NCBI RefSeq assembly: GCF_902491705.1
Contig: NZ_CABUIW010000051.1
Coordinates: 1-16,530, forward strand
Reading direction: 5' to 3'
DNA from: an uncultured Lactobacillus sp.
GTDB lineage: Bacteria; Bacillota; Bacilli; Lactobacillales; Lactobacillaceae
Length of the DNA stretch: 16,530 bases
Numbering within the stretch: the first letter of the stretch is position 1; each line of letters begins with the position of its first letter. This document shows positions 1 through 6,755 of the stretch, in pieces. A model generated the notes under the pieces. That model searched no databases, was not told the origin of the DNA, and was given only the letters and a program-made list of their open reading frames with translations. The position numbers were made by a program, and so were the translations under genes.

Positions 1-9
1 ATTTAGCCA

Positions 10-47
10 TAATAAAACCCCCGAAATTCATGTCCGAATTTCGAGGG
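10..47 (-). terminator. Hairpin with T-rich tail downstream of hflX
   Basis: Read on the minus strand, bases 47-37 and 28-18 form an 11-position stem with one mismatch (position 21 against 44), around an 8-base loop at 29-36. It is followed by TTTTATT at 17-11. This is the form of a rho-independent terminator for leftward transcription of hflX and the small decayed gene behind it. An alternative outer pairing, 12-19 with 63-70, is also perfect over 8 bases and shares bases with the first stem. An ATG-GCT-AAA on the minus strand begins at position 10, so the hairpin could instead lie in the leader of a gene cut off by the window edge. Confidence 0.55.
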
Positions 48-66
48 TCACCACAAGGTAACGGTT

Positions 67-282
67 TTATTTTGCTTTGTCTAAAGATCTAAACATATAT
101 GTATAATGCTTGCTAATTTCTACCTTATATTTATGTGTATTAACTAGCTTAATCTTACCTAGGCGATAAGTAATCGTCGTGGTATATCATTCACCATAGA
201 ACATTGTCTTGGAGTTGCGCATTTAAACGCAATACAATGTAAATATTGCAGCCAAGAGTAACAGTAAATCCTTTTTCTTCAT
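67..282 (-). pseudogene. Decayed small exported protein gene (two in-frame stops)
   Basis: One continuous 72-codon frame runs from an ATG at 282, 12 bases after the hflX stop, to a TAA at 67-69, broken by a TAA after 19 codons and a TGA after 31. The first 19 residues (MKKKDLLLLLAAIFTLYCV) look like a signal peptide or single membrane anchor: three lysines, then a hydrophobic run. The last 39 residues form a basic, Tyr/Thr-rich segment (begins YTTTITYRLG) that reads like real protein. The simplest view is a small secreted or membrane-anchored protein gene cotranscribed with hflX that has acquired two nonsense changes. I do not recognise the family. Alternatives are a functional 19-residue peptide or sequence error. 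Apart from this and the flanking hairpin I see nothing else in bases 1-294. Confidence 0.5.
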
Positions 283-294
283 TTATACCTATTG

Positions 295-1566
295 TTAGTT
301 ATTAGCCAAGTATTCTTTAAAGCGACCTTGATCGTCTGGCGCAATATTGGCTTCAATATGAACGCCATCTTCTTCGTAGTTTTCGCTTAAAACTTGTGCA
401 TTCTCGTGCAAGTATGCGAGTTCCTTACCAGCACTGAGCGGCAAAGTTAAGCTGAACTTCTCATAATTAGAGAATACACGCTTGGTGATCAAGTTGGCTA
501 GTAATTTGATCGACTTAGGGTCGATTGCGGAATAAAGGATGTCGTTTCCTTCAATCTGTGGGTAATTGCGATCAGTCTTGTCGGCCTTGTTGTAGGCGGT
601 GATCATAGGGATGCCCTTAACGCCGATTTCATCAAGAACGTTCTGCGTGGTGCGGATCATTTGCACCATGTTAGGGTCGGAAGCGTCAACGACGTTGATC
701 AAAAGATCGGCGTCACGTGTTTCTTGCAAAGTGGCCTTGAATGATTCGACCAAGTTGTGTGGCAATTTAGAAATAAAACCGACAGTGTCTGACAGAATGA
801 AACTGAAATTATCCTTCAAATCGATTCTGCGCACACTCGTATCAAGCGTAGCAAAGAGCATGTTCTTAACAAAGACTTGCTTGTCGTCACCTTCTTTAGA
901 AAATTCCTTGAGCAGACCGTTCATTGTGGTCGACTTGCCGGCGTTGGTGTAGCCGACTAGGGCGACTTTAGGGATGCGGCTTTGGTTACGACGAGCAGAT
1001 TTAATCTCTTCTTGGCTAGCCACAGCCTTAAGTTCCTTCTTAATAGCAGAAATTTGCTTGCCAATTGTCCGGCGGTTCATTTCCAATTTACTTTCACCGG
1101 CACCACGGTTAGCGAAGCCACCACCACGCTGCTGGTCCAAGTTATTTTCGGAAGGGTGAAGACGTGGCAATTCGTATTGTAATCTTGCTAATTGAACTTG
1201 CAATTTGGCTTGCTTAGTTCTGGCACGACTGGCGAAAATTTCCAAGATTAATTCAGTCCTGTCGATTACGCGCATCTTGGTTAACTTCTCAAGATTACGA
1301 ATCTGCACTGGAGTTAATTCATCGTTTAAGACCAAGACTTTTGCTTTCAAGCCTTGTGCCATAGTTCTGATTTCGTTGATCTTGCCGACACCGAAGTAGG
1401 TTCCGGCAACGATTGATTCCGCATTTTGATAGCTTTGACCTACGACTTCCATGTTGTCGGCTTCAGTTAAGTTAGCCAGCTCAGTCATGTAGTAATCAAA
1501 GTTTGGATCGTTTAGATTTACGCCTGCAATGTAGGCTTTAGTTTTTTTAGGTTGATTATCAATCAT
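295..1566 (-). CDS. hflX: GTPase HflX
   Basis: This is a 423-residue ribosome-associated GTPase of the OBG/HflX group. The family binds the 50S subunit and can split stalled or stressed ribosomes. Seen here: the N-terminal HflX domain with GTYFGVGKINE near residues 55-65; the family signature RGAGESKLEMNRR at 154-166, after a glycine-rich linker; the P-loop GYTNAGKS at 205-212; switch I region ATLD at 239-242; DTVGF at 260-264; and NKAD at 326-329. Length is normal for the family and the reading frame is intact. The ATG at 1566 is preceded on the minus strand by GAGGTG (1577-1572) at good spacing. The gene is transcribed away from the EPS cluster and is a core-genome gene flanking it. A small decayed gene follows 12 bases after its stop. 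Confidence 0.95.
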   Translation of the reverse strand: MIDNQPKKTKAYIAGVNLNDPNFDYYMTELANLTEADNMEVVGQSYQNAESIVAGTYFGVGKINEIRTMAQGLKAKVLVLNDELTPVQIRNLEKLTKMRVIDRTELILEIFASRARTKQAKLQVQLARLQYELPRLHPSENNLDQQRGGGFANRGAGESKLEMNRRTIGKQISAIKKELKAVASQEEIKSARRNQSRIPKVALVGYTNAGKSTTMNGLLKEFSKEGDDKQVFVKNMLFATLDTSVRRIDLKDNFSFILSDTVGFISKLPHNLVESFKATLQETRDADLLINVVDASDPNMVQMIRTTQNVLDEIGVKGIPMITAYNKADKTDRNYPQIEGNDILYSAIDPKSIKLLANLITKRVFSNYEKFSLTLPLSAGKELAYLHENAQVLSENYEEDGVHIEANIAPDDQGRFKEYLANN

Positions 1567-1585
1567 AAAAACACCTCGCTATTAA

Positions 1586-1601
1586 AATTTACATGTAAAT
1601 T
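1586..1601. promoter_or_regulatory. 16-base perfect palindrome in hflX leader; candidate operator
   Basis: The bases AATTTACATGTAAATT form a perfect dyad centred between 1593 and 1594. On the minus strand a TACAAT (1608-1603) preceded at 17 bases by TTCATA (1631-1626) is a plausible promoter for hflX, which would place the transcription start near 1596, inside the palindrome. A repressor bound here could block hflX initiation. The binding protein is not known to me. The AT richness of the region makes chance symmetry possible, though 16 matched bases with a GC step at the centre is more than usual. Confidence 0.4.
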
Positions 1602-1693
1602 AATTGTATTACATATTCAATATTTTATGAAAAAATGCGATTATTTAGATTAGAAAACTGTTACAGGTCTAGCCAAATTGAAGGGTATGAGTA

Positions 1694-1699
1694 TATAAT
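1694..1699 (+). promoter_or_regulatory. Candidate -10 box of the EPS operon promoter
   Basis: A perfect TATAAT lies 35 bases before the preferred epsA start at 1734, which would give a transcription start near 1706 and a leader of about 28 bases carrying the ribosome binding site. No convincing -35 hexamer sits 16-18 bases upstream. TTACAG at 1661-1666 and TTGAAG at 1678-1683 are badly spaced. If this is the operon promoter it may depend on an activator. Confidence 0.4.
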
Positions 1700-1721
1700 A
1701 AGAAAGTTGTATAAAGTATTA

Positions 1722-1727
1722 AGAGGG
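1722..1727 (+). promoter_or_regulatory. Ribosome binding site deciding the epsA start
   Basis: AGAGGG lies 6 bases before the ATG at 1734. A longer frame opens at an ATG at 1635, but that start has no Shine-Dalgarno sequence, would precede the candidate promoter box, and adds 33 residues that do not look like the family N-terminus. Confidence 0.7.
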
Positions 1728-1733
1728 ATAAAA

Positions 1734-2783
1734 ATGACAGAAAAAAATCAACCAAATACTAATACGCACCGTCATCATAAACATCATCGTCATCATCATC
1801 GTAAGTTTTGGCGTTGGTTTTGGATTATACTTGGTGTTATCATTGTCATTGCACTTTTTGCTTGTGGAATGATCTACAAGAATTTACGTGATACTACACA
1901 AAATATGTATACTCCAGTTACTAAACAAACTAAGAGTAATAAAGGACGTAATCTTGATAATTTACTAGCGCAAAAGAAACCAATTAATATTCTTTTGCTT
2001 GGTACTGATACTGGAGCAATGGGACGCAGTTGGAAAGGACGCACTGATACCATCATGATGATGGCAATTAATCCTAAGACTGATAGTACATCAATTGTAT
2101 CTATTCCGCGTGATTCTAACGCGATCTTTCCAGATTTCCCACAATATGGCGTAACAAAGATTAACTCAGCTTATACATTAGGTGGAGTTGGTGAAACAAT
2201 CAAGACACTTGATAAGTATTACAGTGTACCAATTGATGGTTACGTTATGATTAATATGGGTGGTCTTAAGAAAGCAATTGATCAAGTTGGCGGAATTGAT
2301 GTAACTTCACCATTAACATTTGATAACATGGGGTATCACTTTGAAGAAGGTAAGACTTACCATATGAATGGTAAGAAAGCTTTAGCCTTTGCTCAACTTA
2401 GACATGGTGATCCGCGTCAAGATTATGGTCGTCAAGATCGTGATCGTCGTATAATTATGGCTCTTCTTAAGAAATCAATTTCACCAACAACTTTACTTAA
2501 CAGTGATTTCTTAAACTCCATTTCAAATGAAATGCAAACCGATTTAACTATGAATCAAATGTATAAAATCGGTATGGATTATAGAAAAGCTACCGATAAT
2601 TTGTCACAAGATCATGCTCAAGGTGTAAGTAAACAAACTGAAAATCCTAAGTTCGGCACAATGGAAATCGAGGTAATCAGTAAAGCTGAGAGACAGAGAG
2701 TTTCAGATAAGTTAAGAACCGCTCTTGGTCTTTCTAAAGTTAAGGTGGCTAATGAAGATTCTAGCTATGTTATGAATCGCTAG
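1734..2783 (+). CDS. epsA: LytR-CpsA-Psr (LCP) family protein EpsA
   Basis: This 349-residue membrane protein of the LytR-CpsA-Psr family is often annotated as an EPS transcriptional regulator. Biochemically characterised LCP proteins are phosphotransferases that move lipid-linked glycopolymers to peptidoglycan, so a wall-attachment or release role outside the membrane is likely. Order seen: a short cytoplasmic tail with 8 histidines between residues 12 and 22; one membrane segment at about 26-46; then the extracellular LCP domain from about 83 to 250. Family motifs present are NILLLGTDTG (85-94), GRTDTIM with R103 and D105, SIPRDS with R126 and D127, and the Arg/Asp-rich stretch RHGDPRQDYGRQDRDRR (223-239). 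It is the first gene of the EPS operon, 19 bases before epsB. The histidine-rich tail is unusual. Function is assigned from family, and gene name by position. Confidence 0.88.
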   Translation: MTEKNQPNTNTHRHHKHHRHHHRKFWRWFWIILGVIIVIALFACGMIYKNLRDTTQNMYTPVTKQTKSNKGRNLDNLLAQKKPINILLLGTDTGAMGRSWKGRTDTIMMMAINPKTDSTSIVSIPRDSNAIFPDFPQYGVTKINSAYTLGGVGETIKTLDKYYSVPIDGYVMINMGGLKKAIDQVGGIDVTSPLTFDNMGYHFEEGKTYHMNGKKALAFAQLRHGDPRQDYGRQDRDRRIIMALLKKSISPTTLLNSDFLNSISNEMQTDLTMNQMYKIGMDYRKATDNLSQDHAQGVSKQTENPKFGTMEIEVISKAERQRVSDKLRTALGLSKVKVANEDSSYVMNR

Positions 2784-2802
2784 TATTTAAGGAAAGAGAG
2801 AT

Positions 2803-3681
2803 ATGGAACAACAAAAAGAACAAGAAAATACAATTGACCTTACTCAATTGCTTCGCATATGCCGTAAGCATATTTGGGCATTAATTCTTTGGAGTGTGGG
2901 TCTTGCGCTTGTAGGCTGGGGAATTTCATCATTTGTAATTTCACCTAAATATACTTCAACTGCTCAATTATTGGTTAACCAAAAAAATCGTAATAATGAT
3001 CCTAATGCAGCCTATACTACTCAACAGGCTAATATGCAAATGGTTACTACATATAAAGATATTGTAACTAGTAATAAGATCTTAACAGAAGCATCAAACC
3101 GTTTGGCTAATCCAACTGTTGTAGTAAGAAAAGCTAGAAAAGCGGTATATAGAGTTGATCAAACAACAGGTAGAAGAAAATTAGTTAGGAAAGCACGGCC
3201 TGCTGTGATTAGCAGAAGTGGTAAAAGTTATTCAATCTCTGCAAAGGAACTTGCGACAAGTATTTCGGTTGGAACTCAACAACAATCTCAAGTTTTTTCA
3301 ATTTCTGCAAAAGCTGATAATCCGGATAAGGCCAAAGCTGAAGTTAATGCAGTAGCTGAGACATTCAGCAGGGAAATTCCCAATATTATGAGTGTTAATA
3401 ACGTAACTATTGTGGCACGTGGTACTAAGGGTGTTCAATCATCACCTAATGTAAAATTATTTACCTTGGCTGGATTTTTAGTTGGGCTAGTATTGAGCTT
3501 AGCTGTAGTTATGATTCGTGAAATGAGTAATACTACTGTTCGCGACGATGATTTCTTGACTAACGAATTAGGTTTAACTAATTTGGGTCAAATTGCTCAC
3601 TTCCACTTATCATCTTCGTTCACTATCAAAAAGAGTACAAGTGCGACTAAACGTGAACAAACTAAGAGACGCAGAGTATAA
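2803..3681 (+). CDS. epsB: EPS chain-length determinant / BY-kinase adaptor (Wzz family)
   Basis: This 292-residue polysaccharide co-polymerase corresponds to CpsC/CapA of other Gram-positives. It spans the membrane twice, at about residues 23-46 and 218-238. The N-terminus carries the family's DLTQLLRICRKH lead, and the SSPN motif (213-216) sits just before the second membrane segment. The cytoplasmic end (about 239-292) would contact and activate the kinase EpsC. The external loop holds an extra lysine/arginine-rich insertion at about 106-142 in which VRKAR occurs twice (108-112 and 128-132), each followed by a similar short tail. I do not expect this in a typical CpsC. Start at 2803 follows a purine-rich GGAAAGAGAG. 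It lies between epsA and epsC with short gaps, which supports its role. Confidence 0.9.
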   Translation: MEQQKEQENTIDLTQLLRICRKHIWALILWSVGLALVGWGISSFVISPKYTSTAQLLVNQKNRNNDPNAAYTTQQANMQMVTTYKDIVTSNKILTEASNRLANPTVVVRKARKAVYRVDQTTGRRKLVRKARPAVISRSGKSYSISAKELATSISVGTQQQSQVFSISAKADNPDKAKAEVNAVAETFSREIPNIMSVNNVTIVARGTKGVQSSPNVKLFTLAGFLVGLVLSLAVVMIREMSNTTVRDDDFLTNELGLTNLGQIAHFHLSSSFTIKKSTSATKREQTKRRRV

Positions 3682-3699
3682 TAACTATAGGAGGATGAA

Positions 3700-4479
3700 A
3701 TGGCATTATTTAAAAAAAAGCGTGGTACAGATGAAACCATTATTAATGGTGCTAAGTTAATCACTGTAGCTAAGCCTAAAAGTCCAGTCGCTGAACAATT
3801 CCGTACGGTTCGCACTAATATTAACTTTATGGCTGTTGATCATGACATTAAGTCTCTAGCATTTACTTCTGCCAATATTAGTGAAGGTAAATCAACTGTA
3901 GCTGCTAACGTTGCTGTTACTTACGCTCAAGCAGGTCGCAAGGTGTTATTAGTTGACGCGGATATGCGTAGACCTACAGTTCATACTACATTTAATTTAA
4001 GCAATCATGTTGGATTAAGTACCGTAATTTCTTCAAATGCAAAAGAAGTTGAGTTAGATAGTGTTGTACAAGAAAGTGGAATAGATAATCTTTATGTCTT
4101 AACTGCCGGCCCAATGCCGCCTAATCCTGCTGAACTAATTGGTTCAAAGCGGATGCGTGACTTTGTTCAACTTACTGAAGATCATTTTGATTTAGTTATC
4201 CTTGACTTGGCTCCTGTTCTTGAAGTATCTGATACACAAGAGCTTGCCAGTCATTTAGATGGAATCGTCTTAGTAGTTCGTCAGGGTAAAACTCAAAAGA
4301 TGGCAATTAAACGTGCTGTTGAAATGCTAGAATTTGCCAAGGCGCACATTCTAGGCTACATTATGAATGACGTTAGTTCAGATAATGCTGGCTATGGTTA
4401 TGGATACGGCTACGGTTATGGCTATGGATATGGTGAAGAGAAACAGAAAAAAGGCTTTCTTTCAAGGTTTAAGAAGTAA
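3700..4479 (+). CDS. epsC: Bacterial tyrosine kinase (BY-kinase) EpsC
   Basis: This is a 259-residue cytoplasmic ATPase/kinase of the CpsD/CapB/Wze type that autophosphorylates on C-terminal tyrosines and regulates polymer length together with EpsB. Seen: Walker A ISEGKST (60-66); Walker A' VLLVDADMRRP (82-92); Walker B DLVILD (164-169), followed by LAPV where many relatives have TPPV. The tyrosine cluster is a run of seven Tyr-Gly units at 232-245 before the basic tail. An excellent AGGAGG lies at 3689-3694, and the stop codon overlaps the start of epsD by one base (TAATG), pointing to coupled translation with its phosphatase. Length is normal for stand-alone Gram-positive BY-kinases. Confidence 0.93.
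   Translation: MALFKKKRGTDETIINGAKLITVAKPKSPVAEQFRTVRTNINFMAVDHDIKSLAFTSANISEGKSTVAANVAVTYAQAGRKVLLVDADMRRPTVHTTFNLSNHVGLSTVISSNAKEVELDSVVQESGIDNLYVLTAGPMPPNPAELIGSKRMRDFVQLTEDHFDLVILDLAPVLEVSDTQELASHLDGIVLVVRQGKTQKMAIKRAVEMLEFAKAHILGYIMNDVSSDNAGYGYGYGYGYGYGYGEEKQKKGFLSRFKK
4390..4434 (+). repeat. Gly-Tyr hexanucleotide repeat tract in epsC
   Basis: Fifteen codons alternate GGN and TAY, giving seven Tyr-Gly units that form the phosphorylatable tail of the kinase. Synonymous third bases vary (tat/tac, ggt/gga/ggc), so the DNA repeat is imperfect and probably only moderately prone to slippage. Loss or gain of a unit would keep the frame. Confidence 0.85.
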
Positions 4480-5249
4480 TGGTCTTAGTTGATATTCACT
4501 GTCATATTCTGCCAGGAATTGATGATGGATCTAAGGACTGGGAAACTTCAATTAAGTTGGCAAGGAATGCTGTAAAAGATGGCATTACACATGCTGTGTG
4601 TACGCCTCATACCTTAAATGGCAAGTATACTAATCATAAAGATGATGTCATTCGCTTGACCGAGAATTTCCAAGATATGCTTGATGATGCTAAGATTCCA
4701 TTAACGGTATTTCCTGGACAAGAAGTGCGAATCTCGGGTGACTTACCTGAAGCGCTTGATAATGATGATATCCTTTTCTTAGATGAAGCAGGGCAATACA
4801 TGTTATTGGAATTCCCTAGTGATGATGTGCCAACTTATGCTAAAGACATGATCTTCAATATCCGGCAGCGCGGCATTACACCAATTGTGGTGCATCCGGA
4901 GCGAAACAGCAGGATCTTGCAAGAGCCACAAATCTTGCAAGAATTGATTGAACAGGGATGCTTAGTTCAGATCACTGCAAGTTCTTATGCTGGTACGTTT
5001 GGACAAAAAATAGAAGAAATGAGTCGTCGCTTCATTGAAGCAGGACAATGTGCTTGCTTTGCATCAGACGCTCATGATTTGCCTAAACGACAATATGAAT
5101 ATGGTGCTGCATTAAAGAAGTTGGACGCTGAATTTGGAAGTAGACGTGTTCAAGAGTTTAAAGATAATGCACGTGCAATTGTGAATGGAGATAATGTTCA
5201 ATTAAACTGGCAGCCGCTTAAGAAAAAGAAGAAATTTTGGTTATTTTAA
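4479..5249 (+). CDS. epsD: Protein-tyrosine phosphatase, PHP family (EpsD)
   Basis: This 256-residue manganese-type phosphatase belongs to the PHP superfamily (CpsB/YwqE type) and removes phosphate from the tyrosine tail of EpsC, closing the phosphorylation cycle that tunes EPS output. Metal-binding motifs are all visible: DIHCHILPGIDDG (5-17) with H7 and H9, CTPH (41-44), the glutamate in GQEVRI (80-85), VVHPERN (137-143) and ASDAHD (195-200). The C-terminus ends in a lysine run followed by FWLF, possibly holding it near the membrane. Its ATG overlaps the epsC stop by one base and lacks a strong site of its own, consistent with translational coupling. Confidence 0.93.
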   Translation: MVLVDIHCHILPGIDDGSKDWETSIKLARNAVKDGITHAVCTPHTLNGKYTNHKDDVIRLTENFQDMLDDAKIPLTVFPGQEVRISGDLPEALDNDDILFLDEAGQYMLLEFPSDDVPTYAKDMIFNIRQRGITPIVVHPERNSRILQEPQILQELIEQGCLVQITASSYAGTFGQKIEEMSRRFIEAGQCACFASDAHDLPKRQYEYGAALKKLDAEFGSRRVQEFKDNARAIVNGDNVQLNWQPLKKKKKFWLF

Positions 5250-5270
5250 GACGATATAGAGTGGATGGAA

Positions 5271-5276
5271 AAAGGA
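5271..5276 (+). promoter_or_regulatory. Ribosome binding site favouring the epsE start at 5286
   Basis: AAAGGA lies 9 bases before the ATG at 5286. The in-frame ATG at 5265, 21 bases upstream, has only a weak GAGTGG directly next to it. The shorter product begins MKDTRIQVDE. Confidence 0.55.
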
Positions 5277-5285
5277 ATGATATAT

Positions 5286-5936
5286 ATGAAAGATACCAGA
5301 ATACAAGTGGATGAAAGTAAGGTTCACGGTAGATATTTCTATCATTCTGTTAAACGTATCTTTGATTTTATGGCTAGTGGGTTAGCTTTAATTATTTTAT
5401 CACCGCTATTTCTATATTTGGCAATTCGAATTAGACATGAAGATGGTGGTCCAGCTTTCTATTCACAAGAGAGAATTGGGAAAGATGGTAAGCCATTCAA
5501 GATGTGGAAGTTCCGTTCAATGATCGTAAATGCTGACCAGATGCTTGATAAGTTAGCCGATCAAAATGAAGTTGATGGAGCGATGTTCAAGATCAAGGAT
5601 GATCCAAGAATTACCAAGATTGGTCATACTATCAGAAAGTATAGTCTTGATGAATTACCACAACTCTACAATGTCTTAATTGGTGACATGTCATTGGTTG
5701 GACCTCGTCCGCCTCTACCTTCAGAAGTTGAAGAATACACTGATTATGACAAGCAAAGATTGATGGTTATGCCAGGCTGTACTGGTCTGTGGCAAGTAAC
5801 CCGTCGTAATGAGGCCGACTTCGATGAAATGGTCTGGCTTGATATTGTTTATATCAATCATTCCGGCTTGTGGGAAGACTTTAAGTTGATTATTAAAACT
5901 GTGGGTGTGATTTTGCATCCGAATAGTGCGTATTAG
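5286..5936 (+). CDS. epsE: Undecaprenyl-phosphate sugar-1-phosphate transferase (priming glycosyltransferase)
   Basis: This 216-residue polyprenol-phosphate hexose-1-phosphate transferase starts repeat-unit assembly on undecaprenyl phosphate at the inner face of the membrane. One hydrophobic segment (about 27-47) is followed by the catalytic domain. Family motifs are SQERIG (60-65), KFRSM (75-79), SLDELPQ with the Asp-Glu pair at 122-123, GDMSLVGPRPPLP (133-145) and PGCTGLWQV (163-171). The length fits the small Gram-positive forms that lack the extra N-terminal membrane domain of WbaP. The sugar (glucose or galactose) cannot be read from sequence. An upstream ATG at 5265 would add seven residues. 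It follows epsD by a short gap and is the last conserved gene before the variable block. Confidence 0.92.
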   Translation: MKDTRIQVDESKVHGRYFYHSVKRIFDFMASGLALIILSPLFLYLAIRIRHEDGGPAFYSQERIGKDGKPFKMWKFRSMIVNADQMLDKLADQNEVDGAMFKIKDDPRITKIGHTIRKYSLDELPQLYNVLIGDMSLVGPRPPLPSEVEEYTDYDKQRLMVMPGCTGLWQVTRRNEADFDEMVWLDIVYINHSGLWEDFKLIIKTVGVILHPNSAY

Positions 5937-5956
5937 GAAATTAGTTTGAAGGGTGA

Positions 5957-6739
5957 GTGATTAACATCAAAACTGTAATAATGGTAGCTGCACACAAAGA
6001 ATTTCCTATGCCCACAGCCAAAGGATACATGCCTGTTCTAGTTGGTGCGGCGAATAATTACAAACCGGGAATTGAATATCAAAGAGACGACGAAGGAGAT
6101 AATATATCTTCTAAAAATCCAAACTACAATGAACTAACTGCAGTTTATTGGGCTTGGAAAAAATTGAAAGATGTGGATGCTATAGGTCTTGTACATTATC
6201 GGCGTTTCTTTTTTGATGCAAAGCCATATTCATTGGATAATGTAATGGATATTAAAAAAATCGATAATTTATTAAGTAAATATGATGTGATTCTTCCTAA
6301 AAAAAGAAATTATTATATTGAAACAAATTATTCTCATTACATACATGCCCATCATAAAGAACCAATTGATAAAACTAGAGAAATTATAAGCAAATATTAC
6401 CCACAATATTTATCAAAGTTTGATGAAGTGATGAATAGACGTAAAGCCCATATGTTCAATATGTTCATTATGAAGAAAGATGTTTTTAATTCTTATTGCA
6501 GTTTTATGTTTGGTGTATTGAGTCAGCTTGAAAAAGAAATTGATATTTCAAGCTATTCAGTTCAAGAAGCAAGAGTATATGGATATATTTCAGAATTATT
6601 AATGGATGTTTGGCTTGAAAATAATGCATATTTATATACTGAAATTGCATGGGGACAAATAGGTGGAAAAAGCACCATAACAAAAGCAATAGCACTTGTT
6701 AAACGAAAAATAGGAATTAGAACAAAAACACATTTTTGA
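5957..6739 (+). CDS. DUF4422 glycosyltransferase
   Basis: This 260-residue protein looks like the DUF4422 family of capsule/EPS glycosyltransferases. Recognisable features are VAAHKEFPMP near the N-terminus, NPNYNELTAVYWAWK (54-68), GLVHYRRFF (77-85), a His-rich HYIHAHHKE segment, and MFNMFIMKKDVF followed by an ISELLMDVWL motif. No membrane segment is evident, so it probably acts in the cytoplasm on the lipid-linked oligosaccharide. The start appears to be a GTG at 5957, close behind GAAGGG. An in-frame ATG at 5981 would shorten it by 8 residues. GC content falls from here on compared with epsA-E. Donor sugar and linkage are unknown. Its presence with glf makes a galactose-type donor possible, but that is only inference. 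Confidence 0.8.
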   Translation: MINIKTVIMVAAHKEFPMPTAKGYMPVLVGAANNYKPGIEYQRDDEGDNISSKNPNYNELTAVYWAWKKLKDVDAIGLVHYRRFFFDAKPYSLDNVMDIKKIDNLLSKYDVILPKKRNYYIETNYSHYIHAHHKEPIDKTREIISKYYPQYLSKFDEVMNRRKAHMFNMFIMKKDVFNSYCSFMFGVLSQLEKEIDISSYSVQEARVYGYISELLMDVWLENNAYLYTEIAWGQIGGKSTITKAIALVKRKIGIRTKTHF

Positions 6740-6755
6740 GAGTTTAAATATTACT

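Noticed and set aside
1..70. Known riboswitch class for the left-edge structure
   Set aside because: I could not match the conserved bases of any class that I know; a simple hairpin explains what is seen.
599..1399. Open frames on the plus strand inside hflX
   Set aside because: They lie antisense to a full-length, motif-complete GTPase gene and show no family features or ribosome binding sites.
1635..1733. Longer epsA start at 1635
   Set aside because: No Shine-Dalgarno sequence, the extension precedes the candidate promoter box, and the ATG at 1734 has AGAGGG at correct spacing.
4390..4434. Short regular repeats as a possible CRISPR
   Set aside because: The units are six bases without spacers and encode the Tyr-Gly tail of the kinase.
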